A stretch of 64,000 bases of DNA. It comes from Takifugu bimaculatus. Its lineage: Eukaryota; Chordata; Actinopteri; Tetraodontiformes; Tetraodontidae. Position 1 is the first letter of the stretch. Each line of letters opens with the position of its first letter. Position numbers and translations under genes: made by a program. The DNA is taken from assembly GCA_004026145.2 (NCBI GenBank), contig CP034989.1, forward strand, positions 3,546,108 through 3,610,107. Direction: 5' to 3'. The notes under the pieces were generated by a model. The model searched no databases. It saw only the letters and a list, made by a program, of their open reading frames with translations, and was not told where the DNA came from. Shown one piece after another: positions 63,830-64,000 of the stretch.

Positions 63830-64000
63830 CCAGGTTACTTCTGTCCTTCCCTCACGTCTAATTGGTTCCATCCTAAAAACGCGTGTATGGGAATTTTGGA
63901 TGCTAGTCGCTGCACCTGCTCGCTAGCGCACACGCGAGCGCTACTGTTTACAACAACAAACAGGCGCTGCCCTGAAGAATAATCCTGGTCACGCTGTCGT

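Overview
The window looks like nuclear DNA from a teleost fish, probably a compact percomorph genome. I infer this from one vertebrate-type multi-exon gene with short introns (236 and about 590 bp), very dense (CA)n/(TG)n and GATG-type microsatellites, remnants of fish-type LINE reverse transcriptase, and a tRNA-derived repeat. There is no prokaryotic organisation: no operons, no tightly packed ORFs and no Shine-Dalgarno sites. The species cannot be named from the sequence.

Layout. (1) 1-4250: a unique flank with one recognisable gene on the minus strand (coding span 3270 down to 1485). It is a three-exon member of the TMEM53/DUF829 alpha/beta-hydrolase-fold family. The gene carries an apparent 1-nt frameshift in exon 2. 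CTCF-like core motifs lie at and beyond its promoter. (2) 4251-30943: a tandem satellite array of about 46 units with a 582-586 bp period (604 bp in eight units). It runs into an assembly gap, so its true size is unknown. (3) 30944-31043: 100 Ns. (4) 31044-64000: gene-free, CpG-containing DNA with many micro- and minisatellites, two decayed LINE reverse-transcriptase fragments, one probable MITE and short hairpins. I find no convincing exon in these 33 kb. It could be a large intron or an intergenic regulatory region.

The most unusual object is the satellite. Each unit is an imperfect palindrome. Two tRNA-like heads, each with a Pol III A box and a B box at normal tRNA spacing, lie head-to-head on opposite strands around a 75-bp centre. 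A linker of about 175 bp separates one unit from the next. Counting all units gives about 45 minus-strand and 46 plus-strand heads, so the locus is potentially a field of about 90 divergent internal Pol III promoters that converge on every linker. The heads do not fold as proper tRNAs, so they are tRNA-derived pseudo-heads rather than tRNA genes. Variant units recur every 2 or 3 units, which indicates higher-order repeat structure. Whether anything is transcribed cannot be told from sequence.

Almost all long open frames in the window are by-products of repeats whose period is a multiple of 3, of purine-only DNA that lacks stop codons, or of the satellite. They are not annotated as genes.
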